A stretch of 64,000 nt of DNA from assembly GCF_014131695.1 (NCBI RefSeq), contig NZ_CP036346.1, positions 1,178,001-1,242,000 of the forward strand, written 5' to 3'. This document shows, piece after piece, positions 53,366 through 62,842 of the stretch. The stretch's first letter is position 1. Every line of letters starts with the position of its first letter. The position numbers and the translations under genes were made by a program. The notes below the pieces were generated by a model. That model saw nothing but the letters and a program-made list of their open reading frames with translations, searched no databases and had not been told where the DNA came from. Source of the stretch: Thomasclavelia ramosa DSM 1402 (GTDB lineage Bacteria > Bacillota_I > Bacilli_A > Erysipelotrichales > Coprobacillaceae).

Positions 53366-54514
53366 GTGAAATATCGGGAATTAGGAAGAACAGGTTTAAA
53401 AGTTAGTGAAATAGGTTTAGGCTGTGAAGGATTTATGAAAATGGATACTGATCAAGTTAAGAAATTTGTTGCTCAGGCTTCAAAAATGGGAATAAATTTT
53501 ATAGATTTTTTTTCATCAAACCCACATGGGCGGAGTGCTTTTGGTAAAGCGATAGCTGGTAAACGTGAAAAGTGGATTATTGAAGGGCATATATGTACTT
53601 TTTGGAAAAATGAACAGTATTTGAGAACTCGTAAAATGGATGAAGTAAAAGCTGGGTTTGAAGATTTGCTGGCAAGACTGCAGACTGACTATATTGATAT
53701 TGGAATGATCCATTACATTGATGCTAAAAAAGATTTTGAAGAAGTTTTTAATGGTGAAGTAATTGAGTATGTAAAGGGTTTAAAAAAACGTGGAATTATT
53801 AAACATATTGGAATTAGTTCTCATAATCCACTTATTGCAATTGAAGCTGTTAAGACAGGATTAGTTGATGTAATACTGTTTTCAATTAATCCTTGTTATG
53901 ATATGTTGCCTCCATCTGAAAATGTTGATGATTTGTGGGATGATGAAAGGTATGCGGAACCGCTTTTTAATATTGATCCAGTCCGTCAAGAATTGTATGA
54001 ATTGTGCCAAACTAAAGGAGTTGCATTAACTGTGATGAAAGCATTTGGAGGGGGAGATTTATTAGATGAAAAGTTATCGCCGTTTAAGGTTAAAATGACA
54101 CCGTTACAGTGTATTCATTATTGTTTAACGCGACCGGGAGTAGCTTCGATCATGGCAGGAAGTCATAGTATTAAAGAGATGATGGAGGCATTAGCTTATG
54201 AAGATGCAAGTATGGTAGAAAAAGATTTTGCTAATGTTTTAGCTAATATACCAAAACATTCATTTGAAGGAAATTGTGTATATTGCGGACATTGTGCTCC
54301 ATGTGTCAAAGGCATTAATATAGCTGATGTAAATAAATTTGCAGATTTATGTGTTGCTCAAGGGGAAGTACCAGAAACAGTTAGAGAACATTATGAAGTT
54401 TTAGCTCATCATGCAAGTGAATGTATTGAATGTGGGGTATGTATAAAAAATTGCCCATTCAATGTTAAGATTATTGAAAAAATGAAAGCAGCAGTAGCAA
54501 TTTTTGGTTATTAA
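53366..54514 (+). CDS. Aldo/keto reductase with C-terminal 4Fe-4S ferredoxin domain
   Basis: About 382 residues from GTG 53366 behind GAGGTGG. The frame extends to 53312, but that lies upstream of the promoter, so the shorter start must be used. The AKR barrel begins KYRELGRTGLKVSEIGLGCEGF and has IDFFSSNPHGRS. The C-terminal part carries CVYCGHCAPC and CIECGVCIKNCPF, a ferredoxin-like Cys set. Such proteins are common in anaerobes and often under MerR control, which agrees with the promoter. The electron donor and substrate are unknown. Confidence 0.9.
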   Translation: MKYRELGRTGLKVSEIGLGCEGFMKMDTDQVKKFVAQASKMGINFIDFFSSNPHGRSAFGKAIAGKREKWIIEGHICTFWKNEQYLRTRKMDEVKAGFEDLLARLQTDYIDIGMIHYIDAKKDFEEVFNGEVIEYVKGLKKRGIIKHIGISSHNPLIAIEAVKTGLVDVILFSINPCYDMLPPSENVDDLWDDERYAEPLFNIDPVRQELYELCQTKGVALTVMKAFGGGDLLDEKLSPFKVKMTPLQCIHYCLTRPGVASIMAGSHSIKEMMEALAYEDASMVEKDFANVLANIPKHSFEGNCVYCGHCAPCVKGINIADVNKFADLCVAQGEVPETVREHYEVLAHHASECIECGVCIKNCPFNVKIIEKMKAAVAIFGY

Positions 54515-54536
54515 AGCTATTGCGTGAGGAAACATT

Positions 54537-55292
54537 ATGGTTGAAAAGTTTGATATAGTAATCACACAACTTGGATTAGAGCGAACAATCCATGTATATT
54601 TACCAGAAGATTATTATGATAGTGATGAACAATATCCAGTGATGTATATGTTTGATGGACATAATTTATTTTATGACCATGATGCTACTTATGGAAAATC
54701 GTGGGGACTAAAGGAATTTCTTGATACCTATGATAAAAAGTTGATTATTGTAGGAATTGAATGTAATCATGAAGGACAAAAACGCTTAAGTGAATATTGT
54801 CCCTATCAAATAGAAAGTAAATATTTTGGTCATCTCAATGGACAAGGAAAGATATTGATGGATTGGGTTGTTAACGAATTAAAGATTCTCGTCGATCAAA
54901 AGTATCGCACTTATCTGTTTCGTGAATGCACAGGCATTGCTGGAAGTTCAATGGGGGGATTAATGGCGTTTTATACTGTTATTTATTACAATAAGTATTT
55001 TTCAAAAGCAGCTTGTATATCGCCATCGATTTCAATGTGTATGGAAGAATTGAAAAATGAATATACTCAAGCTAAAATCATGGAAGATACGCGGGTATAC
55101 TTTAGTTTTGGAACTGATGAGGTCAAAGGGAAAAATGGGATTCAATGGATGTTGAATAATATCTTATATTTTAATGATAGACTGATTGAAAGTAATGCAT
55201 CTAGTTATATAAATGTTGTGGAAAAAGGTCAGCATAATGAAGCATCCTGGCAGTTAGAAAATCAAATATATCTAGATTATTTATGGAAATAA
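54537..55292 (+). CDS. Putative esterase (Esterase D/Fes-like alpha/beta hydrolase)
   Basis: 251 residues of PF00756 type. RTIHVYLPEDYYDSDEQYPV and MYMFDGHNLF form the N-terminal strands; the nucleophile is S138 in GSSMGG (GxSxG). The FGTDEVKG (acid) and EKGQHNEASW (His) segments complete the triad. It lies 22 bases after the aldo/keto reductase on the same strand and probably shares its MerR-type promoter. Substrate unknown. Confidence 0.88.
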   Translation: MVEKFDIVITQLGLERTIHVYLPEDYYDSDEQYPVMYMFDGHNLFYDHDATYGKSWGLKEFLDTYDKKLIIVGIECNHEGQKRLSEYCPYQIESKYFGHLNGQGKILMDWVVNELKILVDQKYRTYLFRECTGIAGSSMGGLMAFYTVIYYNKYFSKAACISPSISMCMEELKNEYTQAKIMEDTRVYFSFGTDEVKGKNGIQWMLNNILYFNDRLIESNASSYINVVEKGQHNEASWQLENQIYLDYLWK

Positions 55293-55349
55293 AATATTTT
55301 TTTAGTGATTGCGATTGCAGATAAAATATATTAAATTAAGGTTATAGCT

Positions 55350-55376
55350 AAGCATGGTTGAAACCATGCTTTTATT
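55350..55376 (+). terminator. Intrinsic terminator of the reductase-esterase unit
   Basis: AAGCATGGT and ACCATGCTT form a 9-bp stem with a TGAA loop followed by a T-rich run. An in-frame ATG at 55354 lies inside this stem and is therefore not the start of the next gene. Confidence 0.9.
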
Positions 55377-55464
55377 TTTGATTTTACCTAATATGGCTTG
55401 TGTGATACAATTATTAAAGATACCAACAAACCAAACAGAAATAATCATTTATAGGGATAAAAAA

Positions 55465-56745
55465 ATGAAACGAAAAAAGAGAAAATTTGCGATAAATGTA
55501 ATGTCGTTAGCTGTAATACCGATACTGATTTTAGGAATGTTTGTAATCTTTATAACCTCAAGTTTAATTTATACTGCCTTAAAGGGCGAAGTTGCTAATA
55601 ATCTTGAAGATTTGGCTAGAGTATCATATCAAGACTTTGACATGCAATATCCAGGTGATTATTACTTAAATAATAACCATTTATATAAGGGAACAGAAGA
55701 TATTCAAAATGATTTTAATTTGGTGGATTTAATTAAAAATAATACCGGGGTCGATGCAACTTTGTTTTATCAAGATAAACGCATACTAACAACAATTCGT
55801 CAAGAAGATGGCAAAAGAGTTGTTGATACGATTGCACCAGATGAAGTTATCGAAACAGTTTTAAATAATGATAAAGAATTTTTTTCAGATTCTGTTGTAA
55901 TTAATGATAGTAGTTATTTTGGTTTTTACATGCCCGTAAAAAATACTGATCAGCACGTCGTTGGAATGCTTTTTATGGGGCGTCCACGTGCTGATGTTAT
56001 GAATCATATTATGCATAATATTTATCTTGTTTCTCTTTCAATCGTTACAATTATGATAATTGCAATTATTGTATCTTATTATTATAGTAAAAAAACGATT
56101 TTTGCTTTAAATACAACAAAACATTTTTTAGGAGCAGTAGCAAATGGAGATTTGACGACTGAAATAGATCCATATGTATTACAGCGTCATGATGAAATTG
56201 GTGATATGGGGCGTTTTGCGGTTATGATGAAAGAGTCTCTTAGTGATTTAGTTGGAAAAGATCCGTTAACGGGATTACATAATCGCCATAGTTGTGATGT
56301 GGTTTTAGCGAGTTTAATTCAGCGTGTAAAACAAAAGAACACTTCTTTTGCAGTGGCAATGGGAGATGTTGATTTTTTTAAATATGTTAATGATACATAT
56401 GGTCATCAAGCAGGTGATGAAACTTTACGTCAACTTGCTAAAGTTATTTCGACCCATATGGAACACCTGGGATTTGTATTTAGATGGGGTGGTGAAGAAT
56501 TTGTCTTGATCTATGAAGATATGGATCGGTATCAGGCTTTTAAGCATTTAGAAATCTTACAAGAACAGATTTATCAAGAGAGTATTTATTGGAAAGATGA
56601 CAAAGTTAAGATTACAATGACATTTGGCTTAGCGGATTCTAATGAATACAATGATCTTGATGAATTGATCAATTTAATTGATGATAATCTTTATCGAGGG
56701 AAAAAAGAAGGTCGTAACCGAATTGTTTTTAATACTTTAAAATAG
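55465..56745 (+). CDS. Membrane diguanylate cyclase with sensor domain
   Basis: 426 residues from ATG 55465. Helix 1 (about 10-36), a Cache-like extracytoplasmic sensor (about 40-185: GVDATLFYQDKRILTTIRQE, FFSDSVVIN, YMPVKNTD), helix 2 (about 185-206), HAMP (about 207-260) and a GGDEF domain (about 262-426) follow in order. The active site GGEEF (342-346) and DPLTGLHNRH are intact; no RxxD inhibitory site is seen before it. It would make c-di-GMP in response to an extracellular ligand. The only EAL sequence in the window is a dead remnant. Confidence 0.92.
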   Translation: MKRKKRKFAINVMSLAVIPILILGMFVIFITSSLIYTALKGEVANNLEDLARVSYQDFDMQYPGDYYLNNNHLYKGTEDIQNDFNLVDLIKNNTGVDATLFYQDKRILTTIRQEDGKRVVDTIAPDEVIETVLNNDKEFFSDSVVINDSSYFGFYMPVKNTDQHVVGMLFMGRPRADVMNHIMHNIYLVSLSIVTIMIIAIIVSYYYSKKTIFALNTTKHFLGAVANGDLTTEIDPYVLQRHDEIGDMGRFAVMMKESLSDLVGKDPLTGLHNRHSCDVVLASLIQRVKQKNTSFAVAMGDVDFFKYVNDTYGHQAGDETLRQLAKVISTHMEHLGFVFRWGGEEFVLIYEDMDRYQAFKHLEILQEQIYQESIYWKDDKVKITMTFGLADSNEYNDLDELINLIDDNLYRGKKEGRNRIVFNTLK

Positions 56746-56758
56746 AAATTAAAACATG

Positions 56759-56786
56759 ACCGTTAAGATAATTTTAACGGTTTTTT
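56759..56786 (+). terminator. Intrinsic terminator
   Basis: ACCGTTAA and TTAACGGT with a 7-base loop, followed by six T. Confidence 0.85.
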
Positions 56787-56881
56787 AGATAAAGATTTCT
56801 AATTGAGAAAATATCTTTAATGTTTCAAAAGATTAGATACAATAGAACTATAAACTTTATTAAAGGTATGAGGTATGAAAA

Positions 56882-57736
56882 ATGATAAAATTAATTGTAT
56901 CAGATATGGATGGAACACTATTGGCGCATGATTCATCAATTTCAAAGGGAAATATTGAAGCAATTAGGTATGCTCAAAGTAAAGGAGTGCAATTTGCAAT
57001 TGCTACCGGGCGTGATTATTCAAGCCTTAAGGGGATATTAGAGGCACATGATTTAAAATGTTTTAGCATTTTAGGAAATGGAGCACAATTTTGTAATGAA
57101 AATGGAGAAATTTTATCAAGTGCATATTTTCCTAAAAAATGTTTTAAACAAGTTTTACAAATATTTGATGAACTAAAGATTCATTATATGATTTTTACTG
57201 CGAATGGTTTTTATTCAACAGCTGAGCCAAATGTTGTTCGTGATGCTTTTATTGATCGCTGTGTTGTTCAGTTCAAGCGCAAACGAGAGGACTACTTAGA
57301 TGATGGCTGTAATCAAGATATGGCGTGTATGAAGTTAAAAAAAATAGGTGACTTAGATGATTTTATTAATTCTTCAATTGATATTATTAAGGTTGAAGCA
57401 TTTAATAATGATGTATCATTAATTGAAAAAGCTAAAGAAAAACTTCAGGAAATTGATGGGATAGCTTATTTATCATCATTTGATGATAATATTGAAGTTA
57501 CCGATAAGGCAGCTCAAAAAGGATTGATTTTGGAAAATGTTATTGAAGAATTAGGTTATTCAAAAGATGAAGTAATGGTTTTAGGTGACGGTCTCAATGA
57601 TATTACATTATTTGAGCGGTTTAAGTATTCTTTTGCGCCAGGTAATGCTAATGAGACAATTAAAGCAATGGCTTATCAGGTAGTTGGAGCATGTGAAGAA
57701 GACGGTGTTTCCCAAGCAATCTATATGATGTTATAA
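56882..57736 (+). CDS. HAD superfamily phosphatase, Cof type
   Basis: 284 residues: VSDMDGTLLAHDS (motif I), AIATGRDYSSLKGIL (motif II region), a C2 cap, then KGLILENVIEELGY and LGDGLNDITLFERF (motifs III/IV). Similar to the HAD enzyme at 51757 but longer and with a separate sequence. Substrate not known. It is a single-gene unit; its ribosome-binding site, GGTATGAGG, is weak. Confidence 0.92.
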   Translation: MIKLIVSDMDGTLLAHDSSISKGNIEAIRYAQSKGVQFAIATGRDYSSLKGILEAHDLKCFSILGNGAQFCNENGEILSSAYFPKKCFKQVLQIFDELKIHYMIFTANGFYSTAEPNVVRDAFIDRCVVQFKRKREDYLDDGCNQDMACMKLKKIGDLDDFINSSIDIIKVEAFNNDVSLIEKAKEKLQEIDGIAYLSSFDDNIEVTDKAAQKGLILENVIEELGYSKDEVMVLGDGLNDITLFERFKYSFAPGNANETIKAMAYQVVGACEEDGVSQAIYMML

Positions 57737-57737
57737 T

Positions 57738-57767
57738 AAAGAGGATTGATAAGATCTTCTTTTTTTG
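57738..57767 (+). terminator. Intrinsic terminator
   Basis: AAAGAGGAT (57738-57746) pairs with ATCTTCTTT with one wobble, followed by seven T. Confidence 0.8.
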
Positions 57768-57781
57768 ATGGGAGGAATTTA

Positions 57782-58228
57782 ATGATAGAAATTAAATTTT
57801 TAAAAAGTACGGATGAATATTGGGATACAATGATTGACTATGTTCAAAATTGTTCTTGGCGTGCTGGTAAATCTTTGGCTAATAAAATGAAGACAGGGTA
57901 TTTTACTAAATGGCAGTGTGTAGTTGGGGTTTGGTATGATAATAAAATTGTTGGTTTTTCGACTTTTGTTGAAAGTGATAGTATAGATAATAGTGGCTAT
58001 CAGCCTTTTATTGGCTATATCTATGTGAATCCGAATTACCGTGGTCAACGTTTAAGTGAAGTGATGATTAAAGAAATTATTGTATGTGCAAGAAAAATGG
58101 GTTTTAAAAAAATATATATACATAGTAGTGAATTTGGTTTATATGAAAAATTTGGATTTAAAATAATTGATTGTGGAAAAACGTGTTCGGGAAGATATGA
58201 AAATATTTATGAAAGGAAGATTGCTTAA
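57782..58228 (+). CDS. GNAT family N-acetyltransferase
   Basis: 148 residues from ATG 57782 behind GGGAGG; an earlier in-frame ATG at 57746 lies in the terminator. Motif A reads IYVNPNYRGQRLSEVMIKE with the RGxxLS pyrophosphate loop, and motif B ends FGLYEKFGFKIID. The substrate is not determined. It overlaps the next gene by one base (TAATG). Confidence 0.88.
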   Translation: MIEIKFLKSTDEYWDTMIDYVQNCSWRAGKSLANKMKTGYFTKWQCVVGVWYDNKIVGFSTFVESDSIDNSGYQPFIGYIYVNPNYRGQRLSEVMIKEIIVCARKMGFKKIYIHSSEFGLYEKFGFKIIDCGKTCSGRYENIYERKIA

Positions 58229-58983
58229 TGATTTTGTATTTTAGCGGGACTGGAAATAGCCGATATATTGCAGAGGTAATTAATTCAGTGATTGAAGATA
58301 AATTAGTTTCTATCAATGAATGTTTAAAAAATAATTTAATTGTTTCATTAGAGCAGCAGTATATTATTGTTTGCCCTACATATGCGTGGCGTATTCCTCG
58401 GGTAGTGGAGCAATTTATTCGGACTAATCATTTTGTTTCGGGAACTAAAATTTATTTTATAATGACATGTGGTGGAGATATTGGAAATGCTGCTAAATAT
58501 ATTAACCGTTTATGTAATGAAAAAAATATGATTTTAATGGGAGTCGGAGAGATTGTTATGCCAGAAAATTTTATTACTATGTTTAAGGCACCAGAAAATC
58601 CAGAAGTGATTATTTCACATGGTGTAGAAACTGCACTTTTACTAGCAGCTGAAATCAAAGCAGGAAAATATTTTTTAGAAACTAAACCTACGTTTATAGG
58701 ACGATTTAATAGTGGCATAGTCAATAGGCTTTTTTATCCAATGTTTGTTAGGGCTAAAGGATTTCATGTTGAAGATACTTGTATTGGTTGTGGTCAATGT
58801 ATCCATGCTTGTCCATTAAAGAACATTAGTCTAGTTGATTCTAGACCTATTTGGGATGAACATTGTACACAGTGTATGGCATGTATCAGTATTTGTCCAA
58901 AAGCTGCAATTGAGTATAAAAATAAGACAAAGGGAAAAAGACGCTACTATCTTAAAGATAGTTATAATAAGGAAATTAAATGA
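58228..58983 (+). CDS. EFR1 family ferredoxin-flavodoxin protein
   Basis: 251 residues. An N-terminal flavodoxin-like FMN domain (about 1-150) opens MILYFSGTGNSRYIAE, with CPTYAWRIPRVVEQFI. Two 4Fe-4S clusters follow: CIGCGQCIHACPLKNI and CTQCMACISICPKAAI. EFR1 proteins are electron carriers of anaerobes; the partner is not known. Coupled to the GNAT gene upstream and to yaaA downstream (4-base overlap). Confidence 0.93.
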   Translation: MILYFSGTGNSRYIAEVINSVIEDKLVSINECLKNNLIVSLEQQYIIVCPTYAWRIPRVVEQFIRTNHFVSGTKIYFIMTCGGDIGNAAKYINRLCNEKNMILMGVGEIVMPENFITMFKAPENPEVIISHGVETALLLAAEIKAGKYFLETKPTFIGRFNSGIVNRLFYPMFVRAKGFHVEDTCIGCGQCIHACPLKNISLVDSRPIWDEHCTQCMACISICPKAAIEYKNKTKGKRRYYLKDSYNKEIK

Positions 58984-59732
58984 AAATTGTAATTACTCCA
59001 GCTAAACGGATGAACGATAATATTGATTATATAGACGTAGAAAGTTTACCTGTTTTTTTGCCACAAACGGAGGAACTGCTAGGAATTCTTAAGACACTAA
59101 AAGTCGATGAAGTAAAAAAGATGTTAGGTTGCAATGATCAAATTGCTCAAATTGCATACTTGAATTATCAGATGATGGATCTAAAAAAGGACACAGTTCC
59201 AGCACTGCTAGCTTATGAAGGAATTCAATATACTAATACGGCAGCTCATGTTTTAACTGATGATGATTATGAATATACAAAACAACATTTACGCATCTTA
59301 TCTGGATTTTATGGTATTTTAAGACCGTTCGATGGTGTTGTGCCATATCGTTTAGAATTAAATAATAAAGTAAAGACAGAAAAATTTAAAAGTTTATATG
59401 AGTTTTGGAACAGTCGAATTTATGATGAATTGACAAAAGATGATAATCAAATACTAGATCTTGGGGCAAAACAATATACTAAAATCATAAAAAAATATTT
59501 AACATCTAGCATAAAATATGTTAAATGCCACTTTAAAGAGGAGAGTGATGAAGGGTATAGGGAAATAGGTGTTTATGTAAAGATGGCAAGAGGACAAATG
59601 GTTCGTTATTTAATTGAAAATCGAATTGATTCATTTGAGGCAGTAAAACAATTTAATTATTTAGGTTATCAATATTGTGAAGCATTATCAGATGTGGAAA
59701 CATATGTATTTATACGGAAAAAGGGGACATGA
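58980..59732 (+). CDS. yaaA: Peroxide stress protein YaaA
   Basis: 250 residues of the DUF328/YaaA family: MKIVITPAKRMN, YEGIQYTNT, RILSGFYGILRPFDGVVPYR and KYVKCHFKEE with KMARGQMVRY. In E. coli YaaA lowers free iron during peroxide stress and binds DNA. It overlaps the EFR1 gene by 4 bases, which may tie it to redox stress. No start doubt. Confidence 0.93.
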   Translation: MKIVITPAKRMNDNIDYIDVESLPVFLPQTEELLGILKTLKVDEVKKMLGCNDQIAQIAYLNYQMMDLKKDTVPALLAYEGIQYTNTAAHVLTDDDYEYTKQHLRILSGFYGILRPFDGVVPYRLELNNKVKTEKFKSLYEFWNSRIYDELTKDDNQILDLGAKQYTKIIKKYLTSSIKYVKCHFKEESDEGYREIGVYVKMARGQMVRYLIENRIDSFEAVKQFNYLGYQYCEALSDVETYVFIRKKGT

Positions 59733-59733
59733 T

Positions 59734-60876
59734 ATGAAAACATTAATTAAAAATGGAATTGTGATTCTTGATGGAATTAAACGGCTTAATAACGGTGCGG
59801 TGATGATTGAAGGTGGAAAGATTACAGGTATTTATAAAGATTATGAAGGATTAGAAGCTGATAGTGTTATTGATGTTCAAAATAATTATATTATTCCTGG
59901 TCTTTTGGATACCCATACACATGGGGCGATGGGATATGATTTTAATAAGTATTCATCAAAGCAGGAGTTAGAAATAATCAGTGATAGCTTATTAGATGAG
60001 GGAGTTACTGGTTTTAACGCTAGTATTGTTTGTGAAAGCCATCACGACACATTGAATCTTTTACAAATGTATGAAGGAAATACCCCAGATAATTTAATTG
60101 GTGTTCATCTTGAAGGACCGTATTTAAATATTAAGAATAAAGGTGTAATGAAAGAAGAACATTTACGTTTAGTAAATTTTGATGAATTTAATCAGTATAT
60201 TTCAACTTGCAGAAAAGTGAATGCAATGACAATTGCCCCCGAGCTGCCTAATGCTTTAGAATTAATCAATTATGCAAGTAACCATGGCTATGTGATGAAT
60301 GTGGGGCATTCAAGTGCAAGTGCTAAAGAGGTAAAAAAGGCACAAGCATACGGTGCAAAAGGAATTACTCATCTTTATAACGCAATGTCACAGCATTTGC
60401 ACCGTGATCCTGGAGTTGTAACTGGTGCAATTTTATCAGATTTAATGTGTGAGCTTATCGTGGATGGCTTTCATATTGATAAAGATGTTATTCGTGCGAC
60501 ATACAAAGCAATTGGAAAAGAGCGAATTATTTTGATTACTGATGCTAATCCCTGTAAGGGATTGCCAGATGGGCAATATCATTTTTCTGGTAAAGATATT
60601 GTAATTGTCGGGGGACATGCTACAGTCAAAGAAACTGGTAGAATTGCAGGAAGCACATTAGGGTTAAATGAAGCTTGTGCTAATATGATGCGTTATTGTG
60701 ACTGTTCAATCGATGATGCCGTACTAATGGCGGCAGTTAATCCAGCTAAATTATATGGATTAAAGCAGGGGAAGATAGAAATTGGTTATCAGGGTGATAT
60801 TGTTGTCATAGATAAAGAGTTTACAATCTTAGCAGTTATCAATCGGGGAATTATAAAAAGAAATAAGTTTATTTAA
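59734..60876 (+). CDS. nagA: N-acetylglucosamine-6-phosphate deacetylase
   Basis: 380 residues from ATG 59734 behind AAAGGGG; the frame extends upstream into yaaA. Metal ligands and motifs are in order: PGLLDTHTHGAMGYDF (H61, H63), GVHLEGPYLN (Glu), MNVGHSSASA (His), GITHLYNAM (His) and ILITDAN (catalytic Asp). It deacetylates GlcNAc-6-P to GlcN-6-P in amino-sugar breakdown and wall recycling. NagB is not next to it, unlike many genomes. Only 1 base separates it from yaaA. Confidence 0.95.
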   Translation: MKTLIKNGIVILDGIKRLNNGAVMIEGGKITGIYKDYEGLEADSVIDVQNNYIIPGLLDTHTHGAMGYDFNKYSSKQELEIISDSLLDEGVTGFNASIVCESHHDTLNLLQMYEGNTPDNLIGVHLEGPYLNIKNKGVMKEEHLRLVNFDEFNQYISTCRKVNAMTIAPELPNALELINYASNHGYVMNVGHSSASAKEVKKAQAYGAKGITHLYNAMSQHLHRDPGVVTGAILSDLMCELIVDGFHIDKDVIRATYKAIGKERIILITDANPCKGLPDGQYHFSGKDIVIVGGHATVKETGRIAGSTLGLNEACANMMRYCDCSIDDAVLMAAVNPAKLYGLKQGKIEIGYQGDIVVIDKEFTILAVINRGIIKRNKFI

Positions 60877-60893
60877 ATATTTAGTGATTTAAC

Positions 60894-60921
60894 TTGACTT
60901 TAAGAAGATATTTGATAGAAT
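60894..60921 (+). promoter_or_regulatory. rpsO promoter
   Basis: TTGACT (60894-60899), a 16-base spacer and TAGAAT (60916-60921), 86 bases before the rpsO start. Confidence 0.65.
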
Positions 60922-61006
60922 ATTATTCGCGGCAACGTCTAGGATATACGAGTACTCGACGTATAGCTTGGAGTTAGCTAAGTTAAACAACAGGAGGATA
61001 ATTAGA
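60922..61006 (+). promoter_or_regulatory. Structured rpsO leader, possible S15-binding regulator
   Basis: The 85-base leader can fold: AACGTC pairs with GACGT across the TAGGATATACGAGTACT loop, and AGCTTGGAGTTAGCT forms a short second stem before AGGAGG. S15 represses its own translation through leader RNAs of different shapes in several bacteria, so a similar control is likely. No known consensus is claimed. Confidence 0.45.
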
Positions 61007-61273
61007 ATGTTAACTAAAGCAGAAAAAACAGCTATTATGCAAAAATATGCTACTAAAGAAGGAGATACAGGATCTCCAGAAGTACAAATCGCAGTATTAA
61101 CAGCAGATATCAACAAATTAAATGGACATTTCAAACAACATCCAAAAGATAATCATTCAAATAGAGGATTATTAAAAAAAGTTGGTAGAAGAAGAGATTT
61201 ATTAAAATATTTAAAAAATAAAGATATTGAAAGATATTCTTCTTTATGTGAAAGTTTAGGTTTAAGAAAATAA
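61007..61273 (+). CDS. rpsO: 30S ribosomal protein S15
   Basis: 88 residues from ATG 61007 behind AGGAGG; an upstream in-frame ATG at 60968 lies in the leader. [40 protein letters not shown] and [16 protein letters not shown] are the canonical S15 sequence. It binds 16S rRNA near the central domain. Lys/Arg-rich with codon use of a highly expressed gene (many ATT, AAA, GAA). Confidence 0.98.
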   Translation: MLTKAEKTAIMQKYATKEGDTGSPEVQIAVLTADINKLNGHFKQHPKDNHSNRGLLKKVGRRRDLLKYLKNKDIERYSSLCESLGLRK

Positions 61274-61276
61274 TTG

Positions 61277-61296
61277 GACGCTTTGGCGTCTTTTTT
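61277..61296 (+). terminator. Intrinsic terminator of rpsO
   Basis: GACGC-TTTG-GCGTC followed by six T. Confidence 0.9.
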
Positions 61297-61302
61297 CTTT
61301 AC

Positions 61303-61334
61303 AAAAAAGCTGAATTGAATTCAACTCAGCTTTT
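61303..61334 (-). terminator. Terminator of the O-antigen-ligase-like gene
   Basis: Read on the minus strand, AAAAGCTGA pairs with TCAGCTTTT around a 12-base loop and is followed by T. Confidence 0.75.
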
Positions 61335-61369
61335 AAGAGAGGGTTCACCCTTATTTTGAATAAGCTTTT

Positions 61370-62695
61370 TTAATGATAATCATGTAGATAACCAAGAAAT
61401 AACCAACAAAGAGTTGCTGATAAAGAATAAACATAAAAAACGCCATAGTCAAACATTCCGCCAATAAATTCACTAACAACAATTAATGTAAAAATCATTA
61501 TCTTTAGATAATTGGAACTTTGCTGTTTTACTTTAAATAATTTTAGAATAGATTTAAATGAAGCAATAAAAAATATTATAAATAGACTCGCTCCAGCGAT
61601 TCCAGTTGTTACAAGAGTTTCCAAAAAGACATTATGACTATGAACAACCTGGATTTGTTTGACAACATTACTGTTGGTCAGGTGCCTACCAATAGTTTGA
61701 AAATTACCGGCACCAATTCCTAAAATAGGGTTGGTTTGCCAAATTTCAATTGAAGTATTAAATAATTCAATACGTCCACTGCTGATCTGATTAATTTGAT
61801 TTAAACTTGGCTGAAAATCTCCTTGAAAAAACAATTCAATTGATTCAATTACTTTATTAATTTGAAAACGGCTGCTTGTTTCGTGATGATTACCACTTAA
61901 ATATGATAGACCGTTAGCGGTGATGATACTAGTAATGAAAATAATGATAGAAAGACCTAAAGAAAATAGATATTTCTTTAACTTTGAATAATAACAATCT
62001 TTAAAAAAATAAGTATATATTAAACCAGTCAAAATGACAGCCAAAATAACTAGAGCTGCTCGGCATTGAGTCAAAATAATATATAATAGTTGGACAATGA
62101 TATTTAGTTTATATAATCGTGGATGTGTATATTCGTTTTTTAATGCATAAAGTGCTAATAAAATAGTAATTGCACTCAAAAAGGCTGCAGGATTACAATT
62201 AAAATATACACCAAATAATCGATTTCCTACTAATCCGATTGGCCATCCATTTTGAATTTTCGAGAATTTAAATAAATACATTATTAAAGAACAGATTCCA
62301 GCTAGACCGGTTAATAGGTTGGTCAGAGGAATAATACTTTTTAATTCATCGTAGATATTGTTTGATGAAAAACTTTTTTGATTCCCGTAGATCAAAAAAA
62401 AGATCATTAGCTGTAAAAGTGCAATTAAATATGATTTTAAATTACTATATGGATTGATCGCTGTTGCAAGGAACAAAATCAGGCCATAGGTAATAATTAA
62501 AATAAATTTAATATCATGGTAATTAATTTGTTTTTGATAAAAGTCCCATCCAATGATAAGTCCTCCCCATCCAATCATGATAAATAACAAAATATTAAGA
62601 TTGAAACCTAGGTAACCTAGGGCAAGTGTATTGATAAAAGCATAAATAATAAATGCTAATTTAAAATATTTTCTTGATAATAGATAAGTCTGCAT
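61370..62695 (-). CDS. O-antigen ligase/polymerase family membrane protein
   Basis: 441 residues with about eleven hydrophobic helices. A large external loop (about 275-340) has the motif GIGAGNFQTIGRHL and ends in VVHSHNVFLETLVTTG. HSHN-x2-LE is the active-site pattern of Wzy_C/WaaL proteins (PF04932), which join or polymerise sugars at the outer face of the membrane. In a Gram-positive it may act on a capsule or teichoic-acid-type polymer (inference). No other polysaccharide genes are next to it except the nucleotidyltransferase across the divergent spacer. Confidence 0.85.
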   Translation of the reverse strand: MQTYLLSRKYFKLAFIIYAFINTLALGYLGFNLNILLFIMIGWGGLIIGWDFYQKQINYHDIKFILIITYGLILFLATAINPYSNLKSYLIALLQLMIFFLIYGNQKSFSSNNIYDELKSIIPLTNLLTGLAGICSLIMYLFKFSKIQNGWPIGLVGNRLFGVYFNCNPAAFLSAITILLALYALKNEYTHPRLYKLNIIVQLLYIILTQCRAALVILAVILTGLIYTYFFKDCYYSKLKKYLFSLGLSIIIFITSIITANGLSYLSGNHHETSSRFQINKVIESIELFFQGDFQPSLNQINQISSGRIELFNTSIEIWQTNPILGIGAGNFQTIGRHLTNSNVVKQIQVVHSHNVFLETLVTTGIAGASLFIIFFIASFKSILKLFKVKQQSSNYLKIMIFTLIVVSEFIGGMFDYGVFYVYSLSATLCWLFLGYLHDYH

Positions 62696-62842
62696 AATCC
62701 CCCTCCATGATATTCATTCTAACAAAATATTGATATTAATACTACTTTAATTTGTTTGCTGCGATTTGCTTATTACAATAACTATTAAAATAGTTAAAGA
62801 TAGTGTATAATTAATGAAGAATATTTAGAAATGAGGGACTTT

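Noticed and set aside
55354-55464. Extended N-terminus of the diguanylate cyclase from ATG 55354
   Set aside because: The ATG sits inside the upstream terminator hairpin; ATG 55465 has a fitting ribosome-binding site.
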